Assembly: GCA_902768665.1 (NCBI GenBank)
Contig: CACXMA010000012.1
Location: forward strand, 1 to 64,000
From: an uncultured Bacteroidia bacterium
GTDB taxonomy: Bacteria; Bacteroidota; Bacteroidia; Bacteroidales; UBA932
Reading direction: 5' to 3'
Length of the DNA: 64,000 nucleotides
The notes beneath the pieces were generated by a model. That model saw only the letters and a list, made by a program, of their open reading frames with translations, was not told the DNA's origin and did no database searches. Shown one piece after another: positions 18,451 through 27,303 of the stretch (positions within the stretch are counted from its first letter, which is position 1; each line of letters opens with the position of its first letter). Made by a program: the position numbers and the translations under genes.

Positions 18451-18458
18451 TATCTTTG
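18451..18458 (+). promoter_or_regulatory. -7 element of the FKBP gene
   Basis: TATCTTTG is a perfect -7 box just after the hslR stop. TTCG at the -33 position is weak. It places the transcript start near 18465, which excludes the TTG at 18464 and supports the ATG at 18491 as the start. Confidence 0.6.
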
Positions 18459-18490
18459 CGGCCTTGAAACAAAAAACACGACACGATACT

Positions 18491-19096
18491 ATGGACAAGA
18501 ACAGTTACGCCCTTGGCATGAACATGGGCATGAGCATGCTCCAGTCCGGCATCCGCGAGGTCAAGATCGACGATTTCGCCGCCGGTCTCTCCGCCATGCT
18601 GGAGGGGAAGACCCCCGCCGTTTCCATGGAGGAAGCCATGCAGATCCTGGAGAAATATTTCGCCGCCCTCGATGAGGAACGGCAGGCCGAACAGGCCGAA
18701 ATCGGCAAGGCCTTCAAGGAAGAAGGCGAGAAATTCCTCGCCGAGAATGCGAAGAAGGAAGGCGTCAAGGTGACCGCCAGCGGCCTGCAGTACAAGGTCA
18801 TCAAGGAAGGCACCGGTCGCAAGCCGAAGGCCACGGACCGCATCCGCTGCCACTATGAGGGCACCTTTACGGACGGCCGCGTCTTCGACAGCTCCTACAA
18901 GCGGGGCGAGCCGATCGACTTCGGGCTGAACCAGGTGATCAAGGGCTGGACCGAAGGCCTGCAGCTGATGGCCGAGGGCGCGAAGTACGAGCTCTATATC
19001 CCTTACCAGCTCGCTTACGGCGAGACGGGCTCCCAGGGCGCCATTCCGCCCTGCTGCGCGCTGAAATTCACCGTCGAACTCATCAAAGTGCTCTAA
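18491..19096 (+). CDS. FKBP-type peptidyl-prolyl isomerase
   Basis: This 201-residue protein has an N-terminal helical dimerisation region of the FkpA/Mip type (about residues 1-85) and a C-terminal FKBP domain (about residues 95-201) with the conserved segments VHCHYEG-like IRCHYEGTFTDGRVFDSS, GWTEGLQLM and IPPCCALKF. It catalyses proline isomerisation during protein folding. No signal peptide is seen, so it is probably cytoplasmic. BadF-type kinase begins 3 nt downstream. Confidence 0.9.
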   Translation: MDKNSYALGMNMGMSMLQSGIREVKIDDFAAGLSAMLEGKTPAVSMEEAMQILEKYFAALDEERQAEQAEIGKAFKEEGEKFLAENAKKEGVKVTASGLQYKVIKEGTGRKPKATDRIRCHYEGTFTDGRVFDSSYKRGEPIDFGLNQVIKGWTEGLQLMAEGAKYELYIPYQLAYGETGSQGAIPPCCALKFTVELIKVL

Positions 19097-19099
19097 GGG

Positions 19100-19972
19100 A
19101 TGCTGATCATTGCGGACGCCGGCGCGACCAAATGCGCATGGAAATTCGTGGATGACCGGGGACAGGTGGTCACGGACCTCGCTGTCGCCGGCATCAATTT
19201 CGCGCACCAGGCCGGCCGCCTCAGGGAAGCGCTGGATCCGGCTGCCTATCAGGCGCTGGAGGCTGCTTTCCGGGACCATCCCGGTGTCCGGAGCATCTTC
19301 TTTTACGGCGCCGGCGTGATCGTCGGCCCGGACGGTAGCCTGCCCGATTCGCTGCAGGGCCTGGCGGCGTTTTTCAGGACGTGGTGCCCCGGGGCGGAGG
19401 TGGAATACGCTTCCGACCTGCTTGGGGCGGCGCGGGCCGTTTGCCAGCGTGGAAGGGGCATCGCCGCCATCCTCGGCACCGGCTCGAACAGCTGCTTCTA
19501 CGACGGGGAGAAAATCGTGAAGAACGTCCGTTCCGGCGGTTTCATCCTCGGCGACGAGGGCGGCGGGGCGTCGCTCGGGCGGCAGTTCATGGCCGATTTC
19601 CTTAAGGGACTGGTGCCGGAGCCCGTTTCGGGCGAATTCGCCGCGGCTTTCCCGGTGGATTACCTGACCGTTGTCAGGGAAGTCTACCGCGGGGAGCGGC
19701 CGGCCGCCTATCTGGCCTCTTTCGCCCCGTGGATCCTCGAAAGATATGGCCGCTGCGACTATGTGACGGCGCTCGTGGAGGACAATTTCCGGAGCTTTGT
19801 CCGCCGCTGCATCCGCCAGTATGAGGCGGCGCCGGTGGGCATCGTCGGCGGTTTCGCCAAGGCCAACGAGGCGATCCTCCGCAAGGTTTTTGCCGCGGAA
19901 GGCGTGGCCGTTTCCACCATTCTCGCCGACCCGACGGAAGGACTTATCCGCTACCACTGCCATGGCCTATAA
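19100..19972 (+). CDS. BadF/BadG/BcrA family kinase (N-acetylglucosamine kinase-like)
   Basis: This 290-residue protein has the ASKHA ATPase fold: phosphate-1 loop DAGATKCAW at the N-terminus, phosphate-2 loop ILGTGSNS near residue 130, and an adenosine-region GGF near residue 255. Bacteroidota members are often annotated as ATPases and resemble N-acetylglucosamine or amino-sugar kinases. The substrate cannot be read from sequence. It overlaps recR by 11 nt. Confidence 0.8.
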   Translation: MLIIADAGATKCAWKFVDDRGQVVTDLAVAGINFAHQAGRLREALDPAAYQALEAAFRDHPGVRSIFFYGAGVIVGPDGSLPDSLQGLAAFFRTWCPGAEVEYASDLLGAARAVCQRGRGIAAILGTGSNSCFYDGEKIVKNVRSGGFILGDEGGGASLGRQFMADFLKGLVPEPVSGEFAAAFPVDYLTVVREVYRGERPAAYLASFAPWILERYGRCDYVTALVEDNFRSFVRRCIRQYEAAPVGIVGGFAKANEAILRKVFAAEGVAVSTILADPTEGLIRYHCHGL

Positions 19973-20588
19973 GGAGAATTACCCCTCCCGCCTTCTCGAA
20001 GAGGCGGTCGACGCGATCGGTTCGCTGCCCGGCGTGGGACGGCGGAGCGCGCTGCGCCTGGCCCTGCACCTGCTCAAGCAGCCGGCGGAGAATGTCCACC
20101 ATTTCACCGATTCGGTCAACCACCTTCGCGACGACGCCCGTTACTGCCGGGAATGCCGGATGATCGCCGACGGGGACCTGTGCTCGATCTGCGCGGACCG
20201 CAGCCGGGACCACCGCCTGATTTGCGTCGTGGAGAATGTCCGCGACGTGATGAGCATCGAGGCGACCGGGCAGTTCCACGGTGTCTACCATGTCCTCGGC
20301 GGCATCATTTCCCCGCTCTCGGGGGTGGGACCGTCCGACCTGACCATCAAGGAGCTGGTGGCGCGGATTTCGGCGCTGGAGGCCCCTGAAACGGCAGAAG
20401 TCGTCCTCGCGCTCAGCGGCGACGTGGAGGGGGAGACGACGGCCTTTTACATTTACCGCCAGATCAGCGGCACCGGCATCCGCGTGAGCACCCTGGCGCG
20501 TGGTCTCGGCTTCGGGGACGACCTCGAGTATGCCGACCAGCTGACCCTTGGCCGTTCCATCGTGAACCGCCAGGTTTTTCATCCTTAG
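19962..20588 (+). CDS. recR: Recombination mediator RecR
   Basis: This 208-residue protein works with RecO and RecF in loading RecA at single-stranded gaps. It has the N-terminal helix-hairpin-helix (IGSLPGVGRRSALRLALHLL), a four-Cys zinc finger (CREC then CSIC) and a Toprim domain (ICVVENVRDVMSIE). The ATG at 19962, in the end of the kinase gene, gives the standard RecR N-terminus. Confidence 0.95.
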   Translation: MAYKENYPSRLLEEAVDAIGSLPGVGRRSALRLALHLLKQPAENVHHFTDSVNHLRDDARYCRECRMIADGDLCSICADRSRDHRLICVVENVRDVMSIEATGQFHGVYHVLGGIISPLSGVGPSDLTIKELVARISALEAPETAEVVLALSGDVEGETTAFYIYRQISGTGIRVSTLARGLGFGDDLEYADQLTLGRSIVNRQVFHP

Positions 20589-20591
20589 CCT

Positions 20592-21203
20592 ATGAGAAAG
20601 AGACAGGAAAAACAGATAGAAGAGATGCTGGAAATGATCCGGCACGACCTCCGGATGCGCGATTTCGACCTTGTGAGCGATTCGCCCGCTTCCCTGCAGT
20701 TCCATGTGGTGGCGACGGCCGACGACCTCCGCGAGGAGGACATTCCGTCCTATATCACCGTCCGCAGCGAGGTCCGGAGCGGCCTGTGGGCCTGCGAGAC
20801 CGACCCCGAGGCCTATGCCCGGGCCGTCGAGGAGGACCGCATCTGCTATCTCTCCGAAGAGGATGTCCAGGCCTTCCTGGATATCGTGGAAGAGGTCACC
20901 GACGGACGGGTGACGACCTACGAGGCCTGTGACGACGGCATCGCCTACCGGGTCAATCCGGGCCGGAACGTCACGACGATGCCCGATTTCGTGGCGGTGG
21001 AGGAAGTGGTGTTCTCGCCGCAGTCCTTCTCGGCCATCACCTCCTATGCCTATGTCCACGACACGCTCGTCCACTGGCACGAGCGCCGGGAGCAGTACCT
21101 GGCGGCCCGCCAGGAGGATGCCGCCGTGCCCGATCTCGGCGGCGCTTTTCACCGTCCCGATTTCTCCTTCCCGTTCTCTCCCAAGAAAAATCTCCCGTCG
21201 TAA
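20592..21203 (+). CDS. Conserved hypothetical protein
   Basis: This 203-residue protein begins 3 nt after recR and shares its transcript. It has a charged N-terminal helix (KRQEKQIEEMLEMIRHDL), no signal peptide, no membrane segment and an acidic middle. I do not recognise a domain. The conserved-looking position after recR suggests a cytoplasmic role, but none can be named. The stop codon lies in the loop of the terminator at 21195-21217. Confidence 0.75.
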   Translation: MRKRQEKQIEEMLEMIRHDLRMRDFDLVSDSPASLQFHVVATADDLREEDIPSYITVRSEVRSGLWACETDPEAYARAVEEDRICYLSEEDVQAFLDIVEEVTDGRVTTYEACDDGIAYRVNPGRNVTTMPDFVAVEEVVFSPQSFSAITSYAYVHDTLVHWHERREQYLAARQEDAAVPDLGGAFHRPDFSFPFSPKKNLPS

Positions 21204-21217
21204 GACGGATTTTTTTT
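21195..21217 (+). terminator. Terminator after the recR operon
   Basis: CCGTC (21195-21199) pairs with GACGG (21204-21208), followed by A and a T-run. The TAA stop of the preceding gene is in the loop. The T-run also supplies the TTTG -33 box of corA. Confidence 0.65.
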
Positions 21218-21246
21218 GCCCGTTCGGGGAAAAAGACTTACCTTTG
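21215..21246 (+). promoter_or_regulatory. Promoter of corA
   Basis: TTTG (21215-21218), a 20-nt spacer and TACCTTTG (21239-21246) match the consensus perfectly. The -33 box is the end of the upstream terminator T-run. Confidence 0.8.
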
Positions 21247-21308
21247 CAGGCTGCAAAATCCGTAGCGGCAGGTTCTTAGGTACAACCCGCCCTGACGACT
21301 GGCAGGGC
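21243..21308 (+). promoter_or_regulatory. corA leader with two dyads
   Basis: A perfect 15-nt palindrome, TTTGCAG-G-CTGCAAA (21243-21257), overlaps the end of the -7 box and the start of the transcript. A second dyad, GCCCTG/CAGGGC (21289-21294 and 21303-21308), lies 7 nt before the ATG and could mask the ribosome site. Neither matches a riboswitch known to me; the leader is only about 60 nt long. Confidence 0.45.
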
Positions 21309-21315
21309 AAAAAGC

Positions 21316-22296
21316 ATGGAGGATGACACCGTGATCAACATCTTCTATAAGAAAAACGGAACGATCGAGCTCGCCCAGTCGGTGAGCGCCCTTCGGGGTC
21401 TGACCCCCGATCTGGCCATCTGGATTGACCTTCTCGCCCCCTCCGGTGAGGAGAAGCATTCGGTAGAAGAATTCCTCGGAGTCGAGATCCAAAGCCGTGC
21501 GGAGGCCGAGGAGATCGAAAGCTCCTCCCGTTTCTGGGAAGAGGAAAACGCCATCTACGCCAATACGAACTTCATGATTCCGGGGCCGGACGAGTATTCC
21601 ATGGAAGCAGTGTCCTTCACCCTCGTCGGGAACTCCCTGACGACCCTCCGCGAGGTGCCCCTGCGAAGCCTCACCGAGCTGCAGCGCCGCATGATGGCCA
21701 ATCCGAAGCAGTTTACGACCGGCTACCACGTGTTCGTGACCATCCTCGACCAGCGCGTCGACCTCGACGCCGATATGATTGAGCTCATGGCCAAGGAGAT
21801 CACCCAGTACATGAAGCGCGTCAACCAGCAGGAATACATCAACGAAGATTTCATCCTCGACATCAACATGCTGCAGGAGAACGCCATGCTCGTCCGCGAG
21901 AACGTCGTGGATAAGCAGCGCCTGATCTCCAACCTCCTCAAGAGCACGAAGATCCCCAAGGAGCTGGATTCCCGCCTCGGGGTGCTCCTCCAGGATATCT
22001 CCTCCCTGATCAACCACGCGAATTTCAGCTTCGAACGTCTTGAATACCTGCAGGATACGGCCCTCGGCCTGATCAACCTCGACCAGAACCGCATCATGAA
22101 GGTCTTCACGCTGATTTCGCTGCTGCTGATGCCTCCGACCCTGATCGCGAGCTTCTTCGGCATGAACGTCCGCCTGCCGATGATCGACAGCGACAACCCC
22201 AACGCCTCGCCGTGGAACTGGGTCATCATCATCGGAATCATGGTCCTGACCTTCGCCTCGGTCTGGTTCGTGTTCAAAAAGAAAAAACTGCTGTAA
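21316..22296 (+). CDS. corA: CorA family magnesium/divalent cation channel
   Basis: This 326-residue protein has the large cytoplasmic domain of CorA, a long stalk helix and two C-terminal membrane segments (about 265-285 and 297-315). The selectivity motif GMN lies between them in SFFGMNVRLP. It forms a pentameric channel that takes up magnesium and related cations in the inner membrane. The C-terminus is basic (FKKKKLL), which faces the cytoplasm. Confidence 0.92.
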   Translation: MEDDTVINIFYKKNGTIELAQSVSALRGLTPDLAIWIDLLAPSGEEKHSVEEFLGVEIQSRAEAEEIESSSRFWEEENAIYANTNFMIPGPDEYSMEAVSFTLVGNSLTTLREVPLRSLTELQRRMMANPKQFTTGYHVFVTILDQRVDLDADMIELMAKEITQYMKRVNQQEYINEDFILDINMLQENAMLVRENVVDKQRLISNLLKSTKIPKELDSRLGVLLQDISSLINHANFSFERLEYLQDTALGLINLDQNRIMKVFTLISLLLMPPTLIASFFGMNVRLPMIDSDNPNASPWNWVIIIGIMVLTFASVWFVFKKKKLL

Positions 22297-22309
22297 GCTA
22301 CGCTTGCCG

Positions 22310-22340
22310 CTTGCAAATCAAATTAATTTTCATAACTTTG
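22310..22340 (+). promoter_or_regulatory. Probable rpsA promoter
   Basis: CTTG (22310-22313) and TAACTTTG (22333-22340) with a 19-nt spacer form a -33/-7 pair with one mismatch. It gives a leader of about 80 nt before rpsA, and that leader begins with a terminator-like hairpin. Confidence 0.55.
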
Positions 22341-22369
22341 CACGCTTTTTCCCGGGCGTGCATTTTTTT
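22340..22369 (+). terminator. Terminator or attenuator between corA and rpsA
   Basis: GCACGC (22340-22345) pairs with GCGTGC (22356-22361), followed by A and seven T. It can be the corA terminator. However, the rpsA -7 box lies just upstream of it, so rpsA transcripts from that promoter would have to read through it, which would make it an attenuator. Confidence 0.6.
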
Positions 22370-22428
22370 GTCCCGTCCGGAAGGCTCAAAAAATAATGTT
22401 AAACTCCTAATTTGTACCAAACACAATT

Positions 22429-24210
22429 ATGGCAGAAGAAACCAACAAGACCCCCATCAACGCCTCCGTCGCACCGGAAGCTTTTGACTGGGATGCATTC
22501 GAGGCCGGTTCCGCAGAAGGATTCGACCGTTCGAAGGACAACGCTCTCTACGAGCAGACCGTCTCCCGCATCAAGGAGAACGAGGTCGTCGAGGGTGTCG
22601 TCACCGCTATCAACAAACGCGAGGTCATCGTCAACATCGGCGCCAAGAGCGAGGGTGTCATCTCCGCTCCCGAGTTCCGCTACAACCCGGAGCTTGCCGT
22701 CGGTGACAAGGTGGACGTCTATGTCGAGTCCGCTGAAGACAAGAAAGGCCAGCTGATTCTCTCTCACAAGAAAGCCCGCGCGCTCAAATCCTGGGATATG
22801 GTCAACGCCGCCTTCGAGAAGGACGAGATCGTCAAGGGATTTGTCAAGACCCGCACCAAGGGCGGCATGATCGTCGACGTGTTCGGCATCGAGGCCTTCC
22901 TTCCGGGTTCCCAGATCGACATCAAGCCGATCCGCGACTACGATGTATATGTCAACACGACCATGGACTTCAAGATCGTCAAGATCAACCAGGAGTTCCG
23001 CAATGTCGTCGTGTCCCACAAGGCGCTCCTCGAGGCAGCTCAGGAGCTCAAGCGTGCCGAACTGATCTCCAAGCTCGAGAAGGGCCAGATCCTCGAAGGC
23101 ACTGTCAAGAACATTACGAACTACGGCGTTTTCGTCGACCTCGGCGGCGTGGACGGTCTCATCCACATCACCGATCTCTCCTGGGGCCGCATCAGCCATC
23201 CCGAGGAGGTCGTTACCCTCGACGAGAAGATCAAGGTCGTGGTTCTCGATTTCAACGAGCAGCAGAAGCGTATCGCTCTCGGTCTCAAGCAGCTCTCCGC
23301 CCACCCGTGGGAGAACCTCTCCGCGGACGTGAAGGTCGGTGACACCGTCAAGGGTAAGGTCGTCGCCATCGCCGACTACGGCGCATTCGTCGAGGTCGAG
23401 CCCGGTGTCGAGGGTCTGATCCACGTCAGCGAAATGAGCTGGAGCCCGCGTCTGCACAGCGCACAGGAATTCCTCAAGATGGGTGACGAGGTCGAGGCCG
23501 TCGTCCTGACCCTGGACCGCGAGGCCCGCAAGATGTCCCTCGGTCTGAAGCAGCTCACCGCCAATCCTTGGGAGTCCATCCGCGAGAAGTATCCTGTCGG
23601 AAGCCAGCACAAGGCTACCGTCCGCAACATCACGAACTTCGGTGTCTTCGCCGAGCTCGAGGACGGTGTCGAAGGCCTGGTCCACATCTCCGACCTCTCC
23701 TGGAACAAGATCAAGCATCCGTCCGAGATGGTCGCCAGCGGCGACGTCATCGATGTCGTCATCCTCGACTTCGACGAGCAGAACCACAAGCTCTCCCTCG
23801 GTCACAAGCAGCTCACTCCGAACCCTTGGGACGAGCTCGAGGCCAAGTATCCCGTCGGTTCGACGGTTGAGGGCACGGTCGCTTCCATCAACGACAAGAA
23901 CGCCACCATCACCCTCGAGGACGGTACCGAGGCTTTCGCCTTCCCCCGTGACCTCGTCAAGGAAGACGGCAAGCAGGCCGTCGTCGGTGAGAAGCTCCCG
24001 CTGAAGGTCGTTGAGCTGCGCCGCAGCACCCGCCGCATCCTTGTCTCGCACGTCCGTACGTACGCCGAGGCCCGCGCCGAGAAGGTCGCCGCCGAGGCCG
24101 ACACCACCAAGCGTGCCGTCAAGAAGATCAACAACACGATCGAGAAGGCTACCCTCGGTGACATCTCCGAGCTCGCCGCCCTCAAGGACAAGCTTGCGAA
24201 AAGCGAGTAA
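22429..24210 (+). CDS. rpsA: 30S ribosomal protein S1
   Basis: This 593-residue protein has six S1/OB-fold repeats, beginning near VVEGVVTAINKREV, IVKGFVKT, ILEGTVKNITNYGVF, TVKGKVVAIADYGAF, HKATVRNITNFGVF and TVEGTVASIND. The first two and the last are more divergent, as in other S1 proteins. S1 recruits mRNA to the 30S subunit. Codon use is strongly biased toward GTC, CTC and GAG, as expected for high expression. Confidence 0.95.
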   Translation: MAEETNKTPINASVAPEAFDWDAFEAGSAEGFDRSKDNALYEQTVSRIKENEVVEGVVTAINKREVIVNIGAKSEGVISAPEFRYNPELAVGDKVDVYVESAEDKKGQLILSHKKARALKSWDMVNAAFEKDEIVKGFVKTRTKGGMIVDVFGIEAFLPGSQIDIKPIRDYDVYVNTTMDFKIVKINQEFRNVVVSHKALLEAAQELKRAELISKLEKGQILEGTVKNITNYGVFVDLGGVDGLIHITDLSWGRISHPEEVVTLDEKIKVVVLDFNEQQKRIALGLKQLSAHPWENLSADVKVGDTVKGKVVAIADYGAFVEVEPGVEGLIHVSEMSWSPRLHSAQEFLKMGDEVEAVVLTLDREARKMSLGLKQLTANPWESIREKYPVGSQHKATVRNITNFGVFAELEDGVEGLVHISDLSWNKIKHPSEMVASGDVIDVVILDFDEQNHKLSLGHKQLTPNPWDELEAKYPVGSTVEGTVASINDKNATITLEDGTEAFAFPRDLVKEDGKQAVVGEKLPLKVVELRRSTRRILVSHVRTYAEARAEKVAAEADTTKRAVKKINNTIEKATLGDISELAALKDKLAKSE

Positions 24211-24222
24211 TTTCATCTCCCG

Positions 24223-25152
24223 ATGAGATTCACCGTCACCTACCTCGGCACCGCTTCTGCGAAGCCGGTAAGGGAAAGGAATCAGAGCGCTCAGGTACTA
24301 TGCGTACGTGAGCGCTTCTTCCTTATGGACTGCGGGGAAGGGACCCAGCGCGAGATGGCCCGCTGCCACATCCCGATGCAGCGGATCGACTCCGTCTTCA
24401 TCTCCCACGTCCACGGTGATCACGTTTTCGGCCTGCCCGGCCTTCTTTCCACGATGGGAATGGAAGGCCGGACGGAGCCTTTGCAGGTGTTCGGTCCCGC
24501 GAACCTGGGGCCGATCCTGAACTTTTTCCTTTCTTATTATGGGGAAGGCCTCGCCTTCGAGATCCGTTTCACGCCGCTGAAGATGAAGGAGCCCGAGGTG
24601 ATCCTTTCCTCGAAAAATGTCGAGGTGCTGGCTTTCCCGCTCCGGCACGGGATCGACACCTACGGCTACATTTTCCGCGAGAAGGAGCCGCTCTGGAATG
24701 TCCGCAAGGACGCGGTGGAGCGTCTGGGCCTGAGCCTGACGGAAATCGGGACCCTCAAGCAGGGCGGCGATGTCTTCCGCCCGGACGGAACGGTCCTCTC
24801 CCATGCCGAGCTGGCCTACAAGCCCTTCGTTCCGCGCAGCTACGCCTATTGCAGCGACACGGCCGTCTTTCCGGAGGAGCGGCAGTTCCTTCGCGGCGTG
24901 CGTTTCCTCTACCATGAGGCGACCTTCCTCCAGGAGCACGCCGACAACGCCTACAAGCGTTTCCATTCGACGACCCTCGAGGTGGCCCGTCTGGCTGCCG
25001 AGCTGGGCGTCGAGCATCTCTACATCGGCCATTTTTCCTCCCGCAACCGCGACGGGGCCCTCTATGAGGCCGAATGCCGGACCCTTTTCCCCGCGACGAC
25101 GGCCGTCAATGACGGCGATGTGGTGGAATTCCCTTTTGAAAAAGCGGAATAA
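24223..25152 (+). CDS. rnz: Ribonuclease Z
   Basis: This 309-residue metallo-beta-lactamase-fold nuclease removes 3' trailers from tRNA precursors. The zinc motif is HVHGDH in FISHVHGDHVFG, and further ligands are in YCSDTA, FLYHEATF and HFSSR near the C-terminus (YIGHFSSR). This fits the genome, where the tRNA in this window lacks an encoded CCA. The start lies 12 nt after rpsA. Confidence 0.94.
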   Translation: MRFTVTYLGTASAKPVRERNQSAQVLCVRERFFLMDCGEGTQREMARCHIPMQRIDSVFISHVHGDHVFGLPGLLSTMGMEGRTEPLQVFGPANLGPILNFFLSYYGEGLAFEIRFTPLKMKEPEVILSSKNVEVLAFPLRHGIDTYGYIFREKEPLWNVRKDAVERLGLSLTEIGTLKQGGDVFRPDGTVLSHAELAYKPFVPRSYAYCSDTAVFPEERQFLRGVRFLYHEATFLQEHADNAYKRFHSTTLEVARLAAELGVEHLYIGHFSSRNRDGALYEAECRTLFPATTAVNDGDVVEFPFEKAE

Positions 25153-25184
25153 TTTGTAACTTGCTTGCCTAAAGCGCTAGTCCC

Positions 25185-26276
25185 ATGCCGAGAAAGTCTT
25201 TTCTTCTTCTGCTGCTGGGGACCTTGCTGACGGTTTCCGCCGCCGCGCAGACCGTTGCCGAGAAGGCCCGTAGCTACATAGACCGTTTCGCTCCCTATGC
25301 CGTGCTGGAAATGCACCGCAGCGCCGTTCCGGCCAGCATCACCCTCGCCCAGGGCATGCTCGAGTCCGGGTACGGCCTGTCGCGCCTGTCGACCGAGGCC
25401 AACAACCACTTCGGCATCCAGTGCCACAAGGGCTGGAACGGGCCGAGCATCAAGGAGATGGATAACGGCGAGCTCCGCTGCTTCCGGGCCTACGACTCGG
25501 CGCTGGAGTCCTACCGGGACCACTCCGATTTCTTACGCGGCAACCGCCGCTACGGCCCGCTCTTCGAGCTGAAGCCGACCGACTACAAGGGCTGGGCGAA
25601 GGGCCTGAGCAAATGCGGCTACGCCGAGGACAGGGCCTATCCCGAGAAGCTGATCACCCTCATCGAGACCTATGACCTCAGGCGTTTCGACAAGATGTCT
25701 CTCGCCGAGGCCGAAAAGCTGCTCGACAAGGCGCCGAAGACCCCTGTCGTCAAGGAATCCAAATCCGAGCAGAAGGAGACCGCCAAGGAGCGCCGCCGCC
25801 GGATCCGCCGCGAAAAGAAGGAACAGAAACTCATCAAGGAGGGCTATGAGGAGATCCTGCCGGAGGCCCCGGCCGAGCTCGAGGCCCCGAAGGAGGTGCG
25901 TCAGGACGACGCCCGCGTGAAGTTCTCCCTCCAGCGGCCGCTCTATTCCAAGGGAGGCGTCCTCTTTGTCTACAGCATCGAAGAAGAGACTTACGAGTCT
26001 ATCGCCAGTGCCTTCAACCTCTTCCCGAAGGAAATCCTCCGCTTCAACGACCTCAAGGCCGCAGAGCCCCTGCAGCCCGGAACCATCGTCTATATCGAGG
26101 CCAAGCGCAGCCAGGCCGTGAAGGGACTGGAGACCCATGTCGTCGAGCCCGGCGAGACCCTCCGCGACATCGCCCAGGATTTCGGCGTCAAGGAAAAGGC
26201 GCTCCGCAAGATCAACGGCTTCTCCGCCACCTATGAACCCGAATCCGGCGAAATGATCCGCCTGCGAAAGCCATGA
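25185..26276 (+). CDS. Glucosaminidase-domain cell-wall hydrolase with LysM
   Basis: This 363-residue secreted protein has a signal peptide (to about SAAAQ), a glucosaminidase (GH73-like) domain (about residues 25-170) with the catalytic Glu in AQGMLESGYG and the NNHFGIQCH motif, a charged linker rich in Lys, Arg and Glu, and a C-terminal LysM-like domain (HVVEPGETLRDIAQDFGV). It should cleave peptidoglycan glycan strands in the periplasm. It overlaps mltG by ATGA. Confidence 0.88.
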   Translation: MPRKSFLLLLLGTLLTVSAAAQTVAEKARSYIDRFAPYAVLEMHRSAVPASITLAQGMLESGYGLSRLSTEANNHFGIQCHKGWNGPSIKEMDNGELRCFRAYDSALESYRDHSDFLRGNRRYGPLFELKPTDYKGWAKGLSKCGYAEDRAYPEKLITLIETYDLRRFDKMSLAEAEKLLDKAPKTPVVKESKSEQKETAKERRRRIRREKKEQKLIKEGYEEILPEAPAELEAPKEVRQDDARVKFSLQRPLYSKGGVLFVYSIEEETYESIASAFNLFPKEILRFNDLKAAEPLQPGTIVYIEAKRSQAVKGLETHVVEPGETLRDIAQDFGVKEKALRKINGFSATYEPESGEMIRLRKP

Positions 26277-27289
26277 AAATTCTCGAAAGACTCATTGTGG
26301 GGACTCTGCTTGTCGCCGTCATTGCGGCAGGCATGTATGGATACCGGTATTATTGCGACCACAGGAAGCCCAATTTCTCGCAGGAAGCCGTGATTTACGT
26401 CCGTCCCGGCGATTCGCCCGCTTCGGTGGTTGACAGCATTGCCCGGAAGGCCGGGGTGCTGGACCGCGGGAGCCTCGAACGGGCTTTCCGCAGCGCCGGT
26501 GCGCCGCAGCCCGGCCGCTATGTCATCGCCCCGTCGATGTCCAGCACCGCCGCTGCCCGAAAGATATCGAAGGGCTGGGAAGACGAGATGAACCTTACGA
26601 TCGCCCCCGTCTTCCGCACGCCCGAGGACGTCGCCGAACTGCTGGCAGCGCAGCTGATGGCCCCGGAGGAGGAGATCGCCGCGGCCCTGAAAGACAAGGC
26701 CGTGCTGGCCGCTTACGGTCTTGCGCCCGAAACGGCCCTGGCGCTGATCCTGCCAGATACCTACCGCGTGAAGTGGTCCATTTCCGTAAAGGAGCTGCTG
26801 GACCGGCTCTATCAGGAATATCAGAAGTACTGGAATCAGGAGCGCCGCTCCCAGGCGGAGCAGCAGGGCCTGACGCCCGTCGAGGCGGCGATACTTGCCT
26901 CCATCGTCAACGAAGAGACCAAATACCAGCCCGAGATGGCCCGCGTCGCGGGTGTCTATCTCAACCGGCTGCATGCCCCCGGCTGGAAGCTGCAGGCGGA
27001 CCCGACCGTCGCCTATTGTTTCCAGTATACACTCAAGCGTGTGCTGAACAGGCATCTGGAATACGATTCGCCCTATAATACATATATGTATGAAGGATTG
27101 CCGCCGGGACTGATTTCCTGCGCGCCGAAAGCCTGCCTGGAGGCCGTCCTCCATCCTTCCACCGAACCGAACTTCTATTTCTGCGCCAGTCCTGCCCTTG
27201 ACGGGACGCACCGTTTCGCCCGTACGAACGCCCAGCACGAGGCTAACGCGCGGGCTTACCGTGCCGCACTGGCCAAACTTGGTAAATAA
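26273..27289 (+). CDS. mltG: MltG-like endolytic transglycosylase
   Basis: This 338-residue protein has one N-terminal membrane anchor (about residues 8-28) and a YceG/MltG domain. The catalytic Glu is in ASIVNEETKY, followed by VAGVYLNRL, LQADPTVAY and SPYNTYMYEGLPPG. MltG cuts nascent glycan strands and is thought to set their length. It overlaps the glucosaminidase gene by 4 nt, which fits a joint role in wall turnover. Confidence 0.9.
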   Translation: MKILERLIVGTLLVAVIAAGMYGYRYYCDHRKPNFSQEAVIYVRPGDSPASVVDSIARKAGVLDRGSLERAFRSAGAPQPGRYVIAPSMSSTAAARKISKGWEDEMNLTIAPVFRTPEDVAELLAAQLMAPEEEIAAALKDKAVLAAYGLAPETALALILPDTYRVKWSISVKELLDRLYQEYQKYWNQERRSQAEQQGLTPVEAAILASIVNEETKYQPEMARVAGVYLNRLHAPGWKLQADPTVAYCFQYTLKRVLNRHLEYDSPYNTYMYEGLPPGLISCAPKACLEAVLHPSTEPNFYFCASPALDGTHRFARTNAQHEANARAYRAALAKLGK

Positions 27290-27303
27290 TACTGTTCAGG
27301 CTT

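Noticed and set aside
21247..21315. Magnesium riboswitch (M-box or ykoK type) before corA
   Set aside because: The leader of about 60 nt is too short and shows only two simple dyads.
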